Counted from the stretch's first letter, positions 26,995 through 35,898 are shown. The stretch is DNA of 64,000 nucleotides from a virus (IMGVR_UViG_3300042907_000878:27283-91282), one strand, 5' to 3'. Translations and numbers: made by a program. The notes: a model not told the origin generated them from the letters alone.

Positions 26995-27815
26995 CGGATT
27001 TTTGTGAATCTTTCTTTTTTAACTGCCGGTTCAAGATCTTGCGGAGTTCCAATTACAATTTCTTTTGGTATCCAGTTCCATTCGTATAAAATCTCAAATA
27101 ATTGTTTGCAAGACTCATGAATGGTAAGATTTGCATTGTCAATCACAGCATCGTATTCATTAAATGAGTCTAAATCGACTTCACTTGCGTGACTATCGTG
27201 CGTTTCGCCGCGAGTTAGCCTAATGACTTTTCCTCCAGCAGCTTGAATTGCCTTGACTTCGTTTTCAAATCTTGCATCTGAAATTACCGCAAGTGCCGAT
27301 TCTTCATTTTTGATATCTGAAATTGTTCTATTTGTCCAGACATCGGAATATATTTTTCGACAAACATCTGTTCCAAAATATTGAAGTAACTCTCTTCCAC
27401 TCATATAGCCTGTTTTACCCTTGACTTTTGTAGGCATATCTTCCCATTTATATTGTGTTGGAGCATTCTTTTCTTCTTCAGTACCATATACAGACTCTTT
27501 TGGAACATTAAATAGCCCAACAAGAATATCTTTTAATGGTGTTGCAAAAGCGTAGTGCTTAACAAAAGGCCAAACATTGTCTATTGCCCACATTGCAAAT
27601 GGTACGTCTGTACGAGTAACATCAATAATCCCTTTTCCTCTTTTTTCTTCTCCTGTTTCATCTCGCACCAAAGTGTCAATAATTAAGTCGCCTTCATCTA
27701 TAATTTCAAAACCATCAATAATACCAAATGATTTCAAAAAGTATCCATGTAGAAAATTACACATGGTGTTTTTACCGGCTTGCTTTTTACCAGAGAATGC
27801 TAAAATCTTACTCAT
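26991..27815 (-). CDS. Deoxynucleoside monophosphate kinase, 274 aa
   Basis: P-loop GKKQAGKNT at residues 9-17, then a long lid/NMP-binding region with GRELLQYFGTDVCRKI and VISDARFENEVKAIQAAGGKVIRLTRG, the pattern of phage T4 gp1-like dNMP kinases. Converts dNMPs to dNDPs for phage DNA synthesis; works with the dCMP deaminase, dUTPase and class II reductase in this window. Its start overlaps the primase stop by one base. Confidence 0.8.
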   Translation of the reverse strand: MSKILAFSGKKQAGKNTMCNFLHGYFLKSFGIIDGFEIIDEGDLIIDTLVRDETGEEKRGKGIIDVTRTDVPFAMWAIDNVWPFVKHYAFATPLKDILVGLFNVPKESVYGTEEEKNAPTQYKWEDMPTKVKGKTGYMSGRELLQYFGTDVCRKIYSDVWTNRTISDIKNEESALAVISDARFENEVKAIQAAGGKVIRLTRGETHDSHASEVDLDSFNEYDAVIDNANLTIHESCKQLFEILYEWNWIPKEIVIGTPQDLEPAVKKERFTKIR

Positions 27816-28888
27816 TAAAATAATCCTTTGATTTGTGGTTTAAGTTCGTTATTTATATCTTCAATAGACATTTCTCCAATGTCTTTTTTAGATATCTTAG
27901 GTGTAAAGTAATTAAATCTTCTGTCGCCCTTTTTTATAATACCCTCTGCTGCCTTTTGTCCCGCCTCGTCATTGTCAGTTAATATAACAATATTCATTAC
28001 TCCAAGCTCTTCAAGATTGATTAATTGGTCTTCGCTAAGGTCAGATCCAAATATACCTGCACAATTTTTAATGCCCGATTCGTATAATCTCCAAACATCA
28101 CCTTGACCTTCAACCAATACAATCGTTGACGACTTTTGAATATAAGGTTTAGTAACCCATAATCCATACAAAAAGAAAGATTTTTTAAAACCTTTGCTAT
28201 TGAGCCATTTTGGTTTGGTCTGTTCGTCTGTTGCTCTCCCAACACATCCAATATATTGAGAGGTTTCATTATAGACAGGAACTACTGCTCGATTGAACAT
28301 TTGCCTATTAGAATTATAACACTCTCCAACATCAAAAGCTATTAAAGTTTCTGGTAAAAATCCTCTATTTATATAGTATTTTGAAGGAATGTCAAGAGTT
28401 GATACTACTTGCTCTCTAGATATGTTTAATTCTATCTTTTCAGATTTACGAGTTAATATTTCATTAATCTTATTAATCTCATATATACTTTCGCTAATCT
28501 TTTCTTCTGGTATATCTATGATTTTTTTATTTAAAAATGATAGTGAAAAATTAATAGCTTGGTAGAAATTAACTTCTTTACCTTCTCTTTGTGAAAGAAC
28601 TCCTCTCACAAAGCCTATCATATTTTTACCATAATCTTTTTCACATGAATGCGTCCAGCAAACCCAATTTCCTTTAGTTTTAGAGCCATCAGTAAATATA
28701 CACGACCCCTCACAGTTATCTCCTCCATGCACTGGGCATGGGAATGCTAGTCTATTGGGAAATTCTATGTATTCAATTTTTAAAGCGTTAAGTAGAGATG
28801 GTGCTTTTTCTGATAATTCGTTACATATCGAATAAATCTTCTCCCGACTCACTTTCTCGAATTTCGAAGGAGTTGTCTTGACTTGCAT
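27815..28888 (-). CDS. DNA primase, DnaG-like, 357 aa
   Basis: N-terminal zinc site: FPCPVHGG (C51, H54), then NWVCWTHSC (C77, H80, C82). TOPRIM domain with VLVEGQGDVWRL and IVILTDNDEAGQKA. It synthesises RNA primers for the DnaE-type polymerase and probably acts with the helicase encoded next to it. ATG 28888 is preferred because GGAG lies six bases upstream, though this overlaps the helicase by 68 bases; an in-frame GTG at 28852 would overlap less but has a weaker ribosome-binding site. At about 357 aa it is shorter than bacterial DnaG, lacking a large C-terminal helicase-binding domain. Confidence 0.82.
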   Translation of the reverse strand: MQVKTTPSKFEKVSREKIYSICNELSEKAPSLLNALKIEYIEFPNRLAFPCPVHGGDNCEGSCIFTDGSKTKGNWVCWTHSCEKDYGKNMIGFVRGVLSQREGKEVNFYQAINFSLSFLNKKIIDIPEEKISESIYEINKINEILTRKSEKIELNISREQVVSTLDIPSKYYINRGFLPETLIAFDVGECYNSNRQMFNRAVVPVYNETSQYIGCVGRATDEQTKPKWLNSKGFKKSFFLYGLWVTKPYIQKSSTIVLVEGQGDVWRLYESGIKNCAGIFGSDLSEDQLINLEELGVMNIVILTDNDEAGQKAAEGIIKKGDRRFNYFTPKISKKDIGEMSIEDINNELKPQIKGLF

Positions 28889-30269
28889 TTGCCGCTCCAT
28901 TCTTAATTTCATCTCTAGTATACCATTCAGTAAGTTTAGCAATTGCACCATTCATTTTAACATTGATATAGTTACCATATTCAAGTCCAGATCCATGCCT
29001 AGCTTTAATAATAACAAGTTTACGATTTCCATTCTCATCACCATCATCTGCCACTTCTTCATCACTTTTCATTTGAAACTTAGCAACAGTGGATGCAAGC
29101 CACTGAAGTCTATCAGATTGTGCGATTTCCTCTTCTCGATTAAGCTGCACAAAAGATAAACATGGTAAGTCGTATTTAATACAGAAATCATTCATCTTTG
29201 TAATCTGAAAGCCTAAAGCCTGATATTCTTGCATAGCAGCTGTTAGCCCAGCTGAACTCATCAACTTGAAATAATCGTATATGATTAAGCAGTCTTTAGT
29301 TCTACCGTTCTCATCAAATCCAACATATTGATGGACCCATCTTTTAATAATGTTAAGGATATTATCAAATGGTTGGCCAGCAATTGATATATAGTGATAC
29401 GGTATCTTTTCAATCAGCTTAGCTGCGGCAATCACCTTTTCTTTAGAGTTAAAACTCTTAGCAAAAACCCCTTTTGCAATGTCATTGATCTTAATTCCGC
29501 TAATGTTTGCTAGCATACGGTTTCTTTGGTCTCCAAGATCCATTTCTGTATCTAAATACAGCACTGGAATATTATAAACCTCTGAAACATATTTTGCAAC
29601 ATTAGTAGAGATAACACTTTTACCAACCCCAGTTCTAGCACCTATTAGAGTGACCGACTTTCTTCTAAGACCACCTCCGATAGCTTCGTCAAATCTAGGA
29701 AAACCCGTAGGAATGCCAAGATAATCAGAGGGATTATTAATAAGATACTCAACATACTCATCAATGTCTTCGCCAAGAAGAACAGTCTTATTATTTTGCT
29801 CTTTATATGCAAGTGAAGTGATCTCCATGATTGGGGTTTCAACCATGCCAATAATATCTTCTACACTTTCATCGCCTGTAACTTTAGCCATAGACTTGTC
29901 ACAGATAGATAATGTTTTCTTAATATCTCTAGCTAATTTAAGCTTAGTTAATTTAGCTGCAAATTTAGGAATGTTATCTTTGTTTATGGGGAAATTAAAA
30001 AGCGACCGGATGAAACTCATCTCGGTCGATTTATTAATTAATTCATATACACCCAACTTTTGAGCTGTTGAAAATATAGAGAGATATTCAATATTCTGAT
30101 TATTGTTGATAACATCCTGCAAGCATGTAAATATAACCTGATTTAATTCGTGGCTAAAGTACTCTGCTTGCAAGAAATCGAGTTCAACATAAACCTCTAG
30201 CCCGAACTGGCAGATGCCAGCGAGGACGGCACGTTCAACTGGAAGGTTCTGCAATTCGGACTGGCTCAT
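28821..30269 (-). CDS. Replicative DNA helicase, DnaB-like, 482 aa
   Basis: N-terminal helical domain opening LPVERAVLAGICQFG, linker, then RecA-like core: GIPTGFPRFDEAIGGGL (about 185-201), Walker A GARTGVGKS at 210-218, Walker B CLIIYDYFKLM, and LSFVQLNREEE (H3/sensor). A hexameric 5'-3' helicase that unwinds the phage fork. The C-terminal 30 residues are acidic and disordered. It precedes the primase gene in transcription and overlaps it. Confidence 0.88.
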   Translation of the reverse strand: MSQSELQNLPVERAVLAGICQFGLEVYVELDFLQAEYFSHELNQVIFTCLQDVINNNQNIEYLSIFSTAQKLGVYELINKSTEMSFIRSLFNFPINKDNIPKFAAKLTKLKLARDIKKTLSICDKSMAKVTGDESVEDIIGMVETPIMEITSLAYKEQNNKTVLLGEDIDEYVEYLINNPSDYLGIPTGFPRFDEAIGGGLRRKSVTLIGARTGVGKSVISTNVAKYVSEVYNIPVLYLDTEMDLGDQRNRMLANISGIKINDIAKGVFAKSFNSKEKVIAAAKLIEKIPYHYISIAGQPFDNILNIIKRWVHQYVGFDENGRTKDCLIIYDYFKLMSSAGLTAAMQEYQALGFQITKMNDFCIKYDLPCLSFVQLNREEEIAQSDRLQWLASTVAKFQMKSDEEVADDGDENGNRKLVIIKARHGSGLEYGNYINVKMNGAIAKLTEWYTRDEIKNGAANASQDNSFEIRESESGEDLFDM

Positions 30270-30270
30270 A

Positions 30271-30651
30271 TTAATTTACTCCATAAAACTTCTTCACAAG
30301 TCGAGGCAATTTCTTATACGCAGAAATTATTTTATCTGCCTGATCTTGTGTCAGTTGGCGATTTTCTAAGGCTAGATTCTTTTCGGAGATAAGTTGATTA
30401 TTTGCTTCAAGTAATCTCTTGTTTGAGTCTAATATACTGTCAATATAAGATTGCGAGTCTGCAAGTTGCAATTCATACTCAAGAATTTGTTTATCTAACT
30501 CGTCGATTCGCACCTTTAGCTCTTCTTCTGTTGAAGTTCCAAATTGGCGATTGGCAAGTTCATATACATGAATTGTTTCAATCTGGTCAACAGCATTTTT
30601 AATAATCTCTAGTTGATTATAAACATTTAATGGATTCTTTTCTTCACTCAT
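30271..30651 (-). CDS. Coiled-coil protein, 126 aa
   Basis: Good ribosome-binding site (AAGGAGAA) before ATG 30651. Residues about 40-105 have a heptad-like pattern of Leu/Ile with Glu/Lys/Gln (LKVRIDELDKQILEYELQL...), predicting a coiled coil. No known family. Located just upstream of the helicase (one-base gap), so it may be a helicase-associated or scaffold protein; that is inference. Confidence 0.6.
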   Translation of the reverse strand: MSEEKNPLNVYNQLEIIKNAVDQIETIHVYELANRQFGTSTEEELKVRIDELDKQILEYELQLADSQSYIDSILDSNKRLLEANNQLISEKNLALENRQLTQDQADKIISAYKKLPRLVKKFYGVN

Positions 30652-30661
30652 TGTATTCTCC

Positions 30662-30889
30662 TTAAGGGTAAATTCTATAGATTGGATATGGGTAGTACAC
30701 AGGTTGATATGTTTGAACCTGTACTGGCATATAAATTACTCTAGGTACGATTATGTACTGTGGTTGTTGTACTACATACTGATATTGGACTACGATTGGT
30801 TGAGGTTGCTGAACCACAACTGGAATTTGTGGATTAACCACAAACAATTGACCTAACGACATTGCTGCTAGTGCTACTAGTGTATTCAT
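30662..30889 (-). CDS. Exported-type Pro/Gln/Val/Tyr-rich small protein, 75 aa
   Basis: Starts with a hydrophobic stretch (NTLVALAAMSLGQLFVV) that looks like a signal peptide or anchor without the usual Lys. The rest is low complexity: alternating VVQQPQP and VQYQYVVQQPQY units, then a Tyr/Pro-rich tail ending YPYPIYRIYP. Ribosome-binding site AGGAGA precedes the ATG. First gene downstream of a near-consensus sigma70 promoter, so it should be well expressed early. Function unknown; the composition suggests an extended, envelope-exposed peptide. Confidence 0.6.
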   Translation of the reverse strand: MNTLVALAAMSLGQLFVVNPQIPVVVQQPQPIVVQYQYVVQQPQYIIVPRVIYMPVQVQTYQPVYYPYPIYRIYP

Positions 30890-30961
30890 TTGTCACCCAT
30901 TTCTCCTATGATTGTACTGCTAATTATTCTATATGATACTATACAGTAAAACGCTATGAAT

Positions 30962-30990
30962 AGTATAAAACCTATTTTGAAATATGTCAA
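30962..30990 (-). promoter_or_regulatory. Sigma70-type promoter TTGACA-N17-TATACT
   Basis: Read on the minus strand: -35 TTGACA at 30990-30985, 17-base spacer, -10 TATACT at 30967-30962. It lies in the 97-base gap after the dUTPase gene and points into the 75-aa exported protein, the coiled-coil protein and the helicase-primase-polymerase operon. Confidence 0.85.
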
Positions 30991-31433
30991 GACCCCGAAC
31001 TCCCAAATCCATTTTCTCCGCGAGAAGTTTCATTCAAATTATCAACTGACACAGGGGTGAAATCTGGAGCTTGCTGAATAATAATCTGAGCAATTTTATC
31101 TCCGGGTGAGTAGACTTGATAATCCTCATCATGATTTACTAACAAGACTTTTACCTCTCCACGATATGGGGAATCAATAACTCCAGCCATTGTGTCTAAT
31201 CCCTTTTTTACTGCATGTCCAGATCTCGGCCAGATCAATCCTACGAAACCCCTTGGTATTGCCATAGAAATGCCCGTGGAGAAGAGTTTGCGTTGTCCCG
31301 GTGCTAATGTGACCACTTCTTTTTCATCGCAATACAGGTCAAGTCCTGCGTCAAATAGATTTGCCTTATCTGGTAGTTTTGCTGTATTTGTAAGTAATTT
31401 GACTGGCAGCTCATGACTAATAAATGTACTCAT
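30987..31433 (-). CDS. dut: dUTPase, 148 aa
   Basis: All five trimeric dUTPase motifs are visible: DAGLDLYC, PRSGHAVKKG, GVIDSPYRGEV, GDKIAQIII and the C-terminal RGENGFGSSG arm. Hydrolyses dUTP to dUMP and PPi, limiting uracil in phage DNA and feeding dTMP synthesis. ATG 31433 overlaps the upstream stop (ATGA); longer forms would extend into the preceding gene. Length is normal for the family. Confidence 0.93.
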   Translation of the reverse strand: MSTFISHELPVKLLTNTAKLPDKANLFDAGLDLYCDEKEVVTLAPGQRKLFSTGISMAIPRGFVGLIWPRSGHAVKKGLDTMAGVIDSPYRGEVKVLLVNHDEDYQVYSPGDKIAQIIIQQAPDFTPVSVDNLNETSRGENGFGSSGS

Positions 31434-31921
31434 CTGGCCTTTCCTTTCATTATGCAATCGTCGCAACGATATGCTTCTGTATACAATAGATCTTTCAATA
31501 CTTTTTTTTGCTTTCCGCATACTGTACAAGTCATTTCAACCTTATTGACTTTACGTATGATTTTTGGTTTTGCTGGTGGAGTTTTACCTTTTAGATCAGC
31601 AGCTTCTACTCCATCGTCGAGAAATTTATTACTTCTTTCCCCAACTGCTAATGCAATCTTTTTACCGTATTTAAGATCAATTGGGGCTTTATTTTCGACT
31701 CTAAATTGTTCTGTTATATCAGAATTTCTAATTGAAGAAGAAATCTGTTTCATTAGTTCGACTTTTGGCTTTGCCGATTGTTCTACAGCAGTTAATTCTA
31801 AATCAACTTCATAGCTTGGCAAAGCCTCAAGCATATCAAGTCCCATATTGATCAATTCAACATCGTTTAATAGTTTGCCTTTGGCAATTATTTTTTTTGC
31901 CTGTTCCTTAAGATCGCTCAT
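31430..31921 (-). CDS. Protein with C-terminal zinc ribbon, 163 aa
   Basis: Helical N-terminal half (DLKEQAKKIIAKGKLLNDVELI). C-terminal four-Cys ribbon MTCTVCGKQKK...YRCDDCIMKG. Start ATG 31921 has GGAG eleven bases upstream; ATG 31948 is an alternative. No family recognised. A DNA- or RNA-binding role is plausible from the ribbon. Overlaps dUTPase downstream by four bases. Confidence 0.55.
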   Translation of the reverse strand: MSDLKEQAKKIIAKGKLLNDVELINMGLDMLEALPSYEVDLELTAVEQSAKPKVELMKQISSSIRNSDITEQFRVENKAPIDLKYGKKIALAVGERSNKFLDDGVEAADLKGKTPPAKPKIIRKVNKVEMTCTVCGKQKKVLKDLLYTEAYRCDDCIMKGKAR

Positions 31922-32390
31922 AACTTTTATTTCTCCCCATATTTTCAAAAACCTTCATAGCAGTTTCCACTGATCCAATTGTTGCTTCCCCCGCTAATAT
32001 TCTAGCCTCAGCTGTTGTTTTAAGCACTTGCAATTTTAATCCTAGTTTATGATTTCTAATAGCTGAATGATACTTCTCTTCCCATTTTGCATATTTGTCA
32101 TGACTAACGCCTGTAACAATATACCATATACCTTGTTCTGCCCAAGCTTTAACAGCTTTTTCCCTTGCTATAATGCTTTTAAGATGCATAAGGTATTGGT
32201 TGAGCAAGAAGATCGAGGCTTGATAATCTGGAAATGTCATGGATTTTAATTCTTCGCGAGAGTAGTGTAGTATCTTTCCCACCTCATCTGCCTTGTCTCC
32301 AAAATCAGTGCCATAATCTATTTTACTCTCTTTAATCCAATTGTCAATGTTTTCATGAAACTTTTTTATCTTATCTTCTAATTCCTCCAT
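31908..32390 (-). CDS. Unrecognised helical protein, 160 aa
   Basis: ATG 32390 follows GGAGAGG with suitable spacing; the in-frame codon 15 bases upstream is GTG and is disfavoured. Mostly alpha-helical by composition (EELEDKIKKFHENIDNW..., LMHLKSIIAREKAVKAWAEQG). No motif recognised. Overlaps its neighbours on both sides within the recombination/nucleotide operon. Confidence 0.5.
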   Translation of the reverse strand: MEELEDKIKKFHENIDNWIKESKIDYGTDFGDKADEVGKILHYSREELKSMTFPDYQASIFLLNQYLMHLKSIIAREKAVKAWAEQGIWYIVTGVSHDKYAKWEEKYHSAIRNHKLGLKLQVLKTTAEARILAGEATIGSVETAMKVFENMGRNKSYERS

Positions 32391-32791
32391 ATCTTGCCTC
32401 TCCACTCTTCAATAGATTCGTTATGAAACAGTTCTATTAACTCTAAATTATTTATTTCACACCACTGCTTCTTATCTCTATCTCTAGCTTGAGCCTTGTA
32501 AAAATCCATTTTACTCTTGAAAAAGAAGTTATTAAACTCTGTGTGCTGTTCACCATGAACTTCAACAATAAGTTTTCTCATAGGAATGAAAAAATCCGCC
32601 TTGAGGGTGGATTTTCTAGTTGATGTCTTTGTCCCCGGTAACACTAGCTCTTCTAAAATTCTATCATTAGGATATTTTTCCTTTAATAGTTCTTTAGCTT
32701 TATTATGTAGTCCAGATCTTTTTTCTGTGTCAACAATATTATTACTTGGAATCCATGAATATTCTTGCTGATCCAATCCTATGATTTTCAA
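32378..32791 (-). CDS. VSR/DUF559-like endonuclease, 137 aa
   Basis: Core segment LKADFFIPMRKLIVEVHGEQHTEF (given in parts: LKADFFIP then LIVEVHGEQH) is the acidic PD-(D/E)xK-like centre seen in small phage endonucleases. A conserved KQWCEINNLELIEL strand follows. The start is a TTG at 32791 overlapping the RecA stop as TTGA; no ATG is available near the expected N-terminus. Probably a DNA-repair or mobile endonuclease; related in fold class, not closely in sequence, to the C-terminal domain of the protein at 14504-15280. Confidence 0.65.
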   Translation of the reverse strand: MKIIGLDQQEYSWIPSNNIVDTEKRSGLHNKAKELLKEKYPNDRILEELVLPGTKTSTRKSTLKADFFIPMRKLIVEVHGEQHTEFNNFFFKSKMDFYKAQARDRDKKQWCEINNLELIELFHNESIEEWRGKIWRN

Positions 32792-33795
32792 TATAACATT
32801 TCCTTAACTTTAAGTTCAAGCAAAGCATAAAATTCTGGATGTTCGCCAAGATAATTATATACTTTTTCCTGCCCCTGAAGTTTAACCTTTTCACTCTCGA
32901 TAAAATCTAGATTATACCATGATCCAGCAACTGAAATTAAACCAAGGTCAATAGCAATCATAAGAATTTCTTGAACTTTATCAATGCCATGACCAAACCT
33001 AATCCAACTGTCACAGGTTTTATATGGCGATCCGATAGAAGAACACAACACATCCCATGTTACCTTAAGGCCGATGACATTCTTATTCTCTTTAGAAGAC
33101 CCCGCTGCTTCCCAAGGTACTACTGTCTTGACTTCCATGCGAGTATCTGCTTGGAATTGGATCTTAACACCACCATCGGCCATTTTTGACTTGCCATAAC
33201 CACTCGTATTAGTAATCATGTGCGTAATAAGAATAATTAAACACTTTTGATTAGGAACTGTTTGCCCCAACTTCTTAACAAAGTCAGAAAGAATCTTAGG
33301 TAGCCCCGGCCTTGTCATTCCACTAATATCCTCATCAAGATCTCGCAAAGGAATAAGTGATGAGATGGAATCAATTACTAGAACACAACCTTCATTTTCT
33401 TTCGCAGCTACTAGTTTTCTTGCAATGTCAAGAAATGTTTCTGCTGCCAGTGGCTCATCACCAGAACGAATGACCTGAACTTTAGATGGGTCGATTCCCG
33501 GAACTTCAAAGTTCATTTCTTTTAAACGACCCTCAACATCAAGATAGATGATCTTACGACCAAGGGCTTGACAGTTGGCGATAATCTGCATAGTTGTTGT
33601 AGTTTTTCCGACCTTTGGGGGGCCGGACAAGATCATCCAAGAACCCTCTTTAACACCACCACCGAGAGCCAAATCAATAGCAGGACTAATTGATATGGTT
33701 TTGTAATTTCTCTTTGTCTCAAGGACTTTATCTCCTGTAGTAACGTAGTCGCCATACTTTTTTATAAATTCTTTATCCATCACAGTATCAGCCAT
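32788..33795 (-). CDS. RecA/UvsX-like recombinase, 335 aa
   Basis: Walker A GPPKVGKTT near residues 58-66, Walker B CVLVIDSISSLIPL, and ILITHMITNTSG in the L2-like position. ATG 33795 has an AAGGAAA ribosome-binding site; the upstream in-frame codon is TTG. Catalyses ATP-dependent strand exchange and probably supports recombination-dependent replication together with the SSB and the putative annealing protein. At 335 aa it is close to bacterial RecA length, but the sequence looks like a phage-type divergent form. Confidence 0.85.
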   Translation of the reverse strand: MADTVMDKEFIKKYGDYVTTGDKVLETKRNYKTISISPAIDLALGGGVKEGSWMILSGPPKVGKTTTTMQIIANCQALGRKIIYLDVEGRLKEMNFEVPGIDPSKVQVIRSGDEPLAAETFLDIARKLVAAKENEGCVLVIDSISSLIPLRDLDEDISGMTRPGLPKILSDFVKKLGQTVPNQKCLIILITHMITNTSGYGKSKMADGGVKIQFQADTRMEVKTVVPWEAAGSSKENKNVIGLKVTWDVLCSSIGSPYKTCDSWIRFGHGIDKVQEILMIAIDLGLISVAGSWYNLDFIESEKVKLQGQEKVYNYLGEHPEFYALLELKVKEMLY

Positions 33796-34231
33796 TTTCA
33801 ATTTCCTTTAGTCTCTGCAATAGTGTCTTGTTTCCAAAAGATTGTCTAGGTGTATAAATAGACTCCTTGACTTCTATTATTTCAATTGTATCATGTTTTG
33901 GGGCGTTGTCAAGTTCAATTCTAATTCTTTGTAAGGAATTTTTGACATTTCTAGCTCCCAGAGAAATAGTCCTGATGCCTTCCTTAGAATTAACAAATTT
34001 CATCATAGCATCTTCGCCAAACTCTTTGATTAGTTTATTTGCTAATCCAATTTGACGAATGTATATACTTTTCCATTTACCTTTATTCCAAAACTTATAA
34101 GGTAATGTCCCAGCTTTTTCATGCTTTGCCTGTCTTTGGCAAATAATCTCAGCAACGTATTGAGCAGGAGTGCAAAAATCCCCGGTAGACGGGGATTTAT
34201 ATTTGCTTAGATCTGTTCGTCTTTTTGACAT
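33788..34231 (-). CDS. Unrecognised protein upstream of recA, 147 aa
   Basis: ATG 34231 has GGAG ten bases upstream; the longer in-frame start is a TTG. Basic, Lys/Arg-rich (MSKRRTDLSKYKS..., KFWNKGKWKSIYIRQI), so nucleic-acid binding is possible. No known family recognised. Overlaps recA by 8 bases, suggesting coupled expression and perhaps a recombination-mediator role. Confidence 0.5.
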   Translation of the reverse strand: MSKRRTDLSKYKSPSTGDFCTPAQYVAEIICQRQAKHEKAGTLPYKFWNKGKWKSIYIRQIGLANKLIKEFGEDAMMKFVNSKEGIRTISLGARNVKNSLQRIRIELDNAPKHDTIEIIEVKESIYTPRQSFGNKTLLQRLKEIENG

Positions 34232-34698
34232 GAACAATTTTCTCCACAAAGATTTATTCTACGATAAATCAAGTTTTCATTTTCTGGCGTAATCTCTCTG
34301 ATTTCTTCAGATGTTCCAAACGCGCACTCAGGCCAATAAAATCTACGGACATGAATTAATCCGTCATCTTCTATTTTTCCAAATGTTATAAAAGAATAAA
34401 TGGTTTCGCCTAAATCACTTACATCTTTTGCAGTTCCGCGAACGATTAGAAGACCGTCTAGTCCAAGATCATTTCTAAACACTTGAACTTCTGGTTGTCC
34501 CGGAACAATAACTTTCACTTCAACAATATCTTTTGTGTTATTATTGCAGTATTGCCTAGCCCTTGTCCAAGGGTCTTTTTTATCTGGAACGTCGAAATCT
34601 GACCAAATTTCAGTTCCATCATTTAAAATAAGTTTCCATAGGACTTGTTGTTGCATTAACAGTCCTGTAATGTGAGCGTTATATCCTGTACAAATCAT
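34207..34698 (-). CDS. Unrecognised protein with Cys-rich tail, 163 aa
   Basis: Alpha/beta sequence with LWKLILNDGTEIWSDFD near the N-terminus and a Cys-rich end (NLCGENCSCQKDEQI). Start overlaps the upstream stop by one base; ends inside the next gene by 25 bases. No domain recognised. Confidence 0.5.
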   Translation of the reverse strand: MICTGYNAHITGLLMQQQVLWKLILNDGTEIWSDFDVPDKKDPWTRARQYCNNNTKDIVEVKVIVPGQPEVQVFRNDLGLDGLLIVRGTAKDVSDLGETIYSFITFGKIEDDGLIHVRRFYWPECAFGTSEEIREITPENENLIYRRINLCGENCSCQKDEQI

Positions 34699-34964
34699 TA
34701 GTCTTCCTTGATTTTATGAATGCAAGAGGTGACTCTAGATGGTAATACAATGCCATTCGCTCGCCTTTGTTGCGCCGATTCATCAGCCCTCATAGATGCT
34801 TGCTCTGTCATTGCTACAAATCCACGATCTTTTTTACGAGCGAACATAGTGTGCGTATTTGGCAAAGGTGGTGGATCAACTGGGCCATCGGTTTTAACTT
34901 CTTCTGGTTTTATCTTATTGATATCTGTAGGCTTAGCATTAAGGTCTACTTTTTTCTTTGCCAT
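34698..34964 (-). CDS. Small charged protein, 88 aa
   Basis: Lys/Asp/Pro-rich, apparently disordered N-terminal half (KKKVDLNAKPTDINKIKPEE), then GFVAMTEQASMRADESAQQRRANG. No family recognised. Tightly packed between neighbours (two-base gap upstream, one-base overlap downstream), which supports it being expressed. Confidence 0.5.
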   Translation of the reverse strand: MAKKKVDLNAKPTDINKIKPEEVKTDGPVDPPPLPNTHTMFARKKDRGFVAMTEQASMRADESAQQRRANGIVLPSRVTSCIHKIKED

Positions 34965-34966
34965 TA

Positions 34967-35329
34967 TTAATATCCTTTCCTAATAAATTCTCTTTTAGCT
35001 TCAAGTAAAAATGTTTCGCGTCTAGTCTTTAGATAATCGTTATATTTATTAAAAATATATTCATCTACTTTTTTATATCTTGTATCTTGTGCATTTGCTT
35101 TTAAAGCATCTACCCCATATGGATCAAAAAGCTGGCCTCTACGATGCTTTATATAATAATAAAGACTTGTTTTTTCATCATTGTTTTCTTTGGCAAACTG
35201 AACTACTTTGGCAACACCGTCTCGTTCTTCACAGTCTTTGCCCGTTTTATCCTTAAAATATATAGAATCCTTTTCTTGAGATATTCCAATTTCGTTTAAT
35301 TCTTCGGGACTTGAATTTTTAGCAACCAT
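34967..35329 (-). CDS. Unrecognised helical protein, 120 aa
   Basis: Charged, mainly helical sequence with a Tyr/Lys-rich C-terminal half (YKKVDEYIFNKYNDYLKTRRET). Start overlaps the upstream stop by one base. No motif or family recognised. Confidence 0.5.
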   Translation of the reverse strand: MVAKNSSPEELNEIGISQEKDSIYFKDKTGKDCEERDGVAKVVQFAKENNDEKTSLYYYIKHRRGQLFDPYGVDALKANAQDTRYKKVDEYIFNKYNDYLKTRRETFLLEAKREFIRKGY

Positions 35330-35559
35330 TATTTACCTAAGCTTTCTAATTTTTCTTTTACCTTTTTTGCACAATCCCATTTGTCAAATCCAGTTACATG
35401 GAACTCTCCAGCTTGAGTCATGCTATGATCTTTAAATAGATCTGAACAATCAACTACCTCTGGGTCTAGGCTTCCATCTGGCAGCATTCTATGTATAAAA
35501 ATATTAAATCTTACGATTCCAATATGTGGACCAATATTTCGTTTTGTTCGTTCAATCAT
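35329..35559 (-). CDS. Unrecognised 76-aa protein
   Basis: Small alpha/beta protein (GPHIGIVRFNIFIHRMLPDG..., GFDKWDCAKKVKEKLESLG). ATGA-type overlap with the zinc-ribbon gene upstream. No family recognised. Confidence 0.5.
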   Translation of the reverse strand: MIERTKRNIGPHIGIVRFNIFIHRMLPDGSLDPEVVDCSDLFKDHSMTQAGEFHVTGFDKWDCAKKVKEKLESLGK

Positions 35560-35897
35560 AATTTACCCGTTTCGATGTATTTTATTTTCTTATCAGGTGA
35601 TAGACTAGCGATTTTTCGGTATTCGCTCATTTTTGCCTGATCTTGCATTTTCTTCAAAGATCCGTCCTCTTCCATTCGACGCTGAAGCTGTTCTTTGCCC
35701 ATTGCCTTGGCGTTCGCCTCTGCTAATTGGCCAATGGTTTTGACTTCCTTATTCATTATATCAGGTGCGCCGTCTAAGACAACCGAAAGATTTTCGGTTT
35801 TACAAGAAGGACAAACCTTCCATAAGGATTCCTTTATACTGTGAAAGGTTTCAAAATCAGTTGGGCAATTTGAGCATTTGTAGTGATAAATTGGCAT
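35556..35897 (-). CDS. FmdB-type zinc ribbon protein, 113 aa
   Basis: N-terminus PIYHYKCSNCPTDFETF... VCPSCKTENL gives the Cys-x2-Cys / Cys-x2-Cys ribbon with the Y-x-Y-x-C start typical of the FmdB regulatory-protein family. The remaining two thirds are helical and charged. Role unknown; small ribbons like this often bind nucleic acid or are transcription-related. Confidence 0.65.
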   Translation of the reverse strand: MPIYHYKCSNCPTDFETFHSIKESLWKVCPSCKTENLSVVLDGAPDIMNKEVKTIGQLAEANAKAMGKEQLQRRMEEDGSLKKMQDQAKMSEYRKIASLSPDKKIKYIETGKL

Positions 35898-35898
35898 A

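Noticed and set aside
28821-28951. Longer primase start at ATG 28951
   Set aside because: It would overlap the helicase gene by 131 bases and adds residues unlike primase N-termini; the ATG at 28888 with a well-placed GGAG is a better choice.
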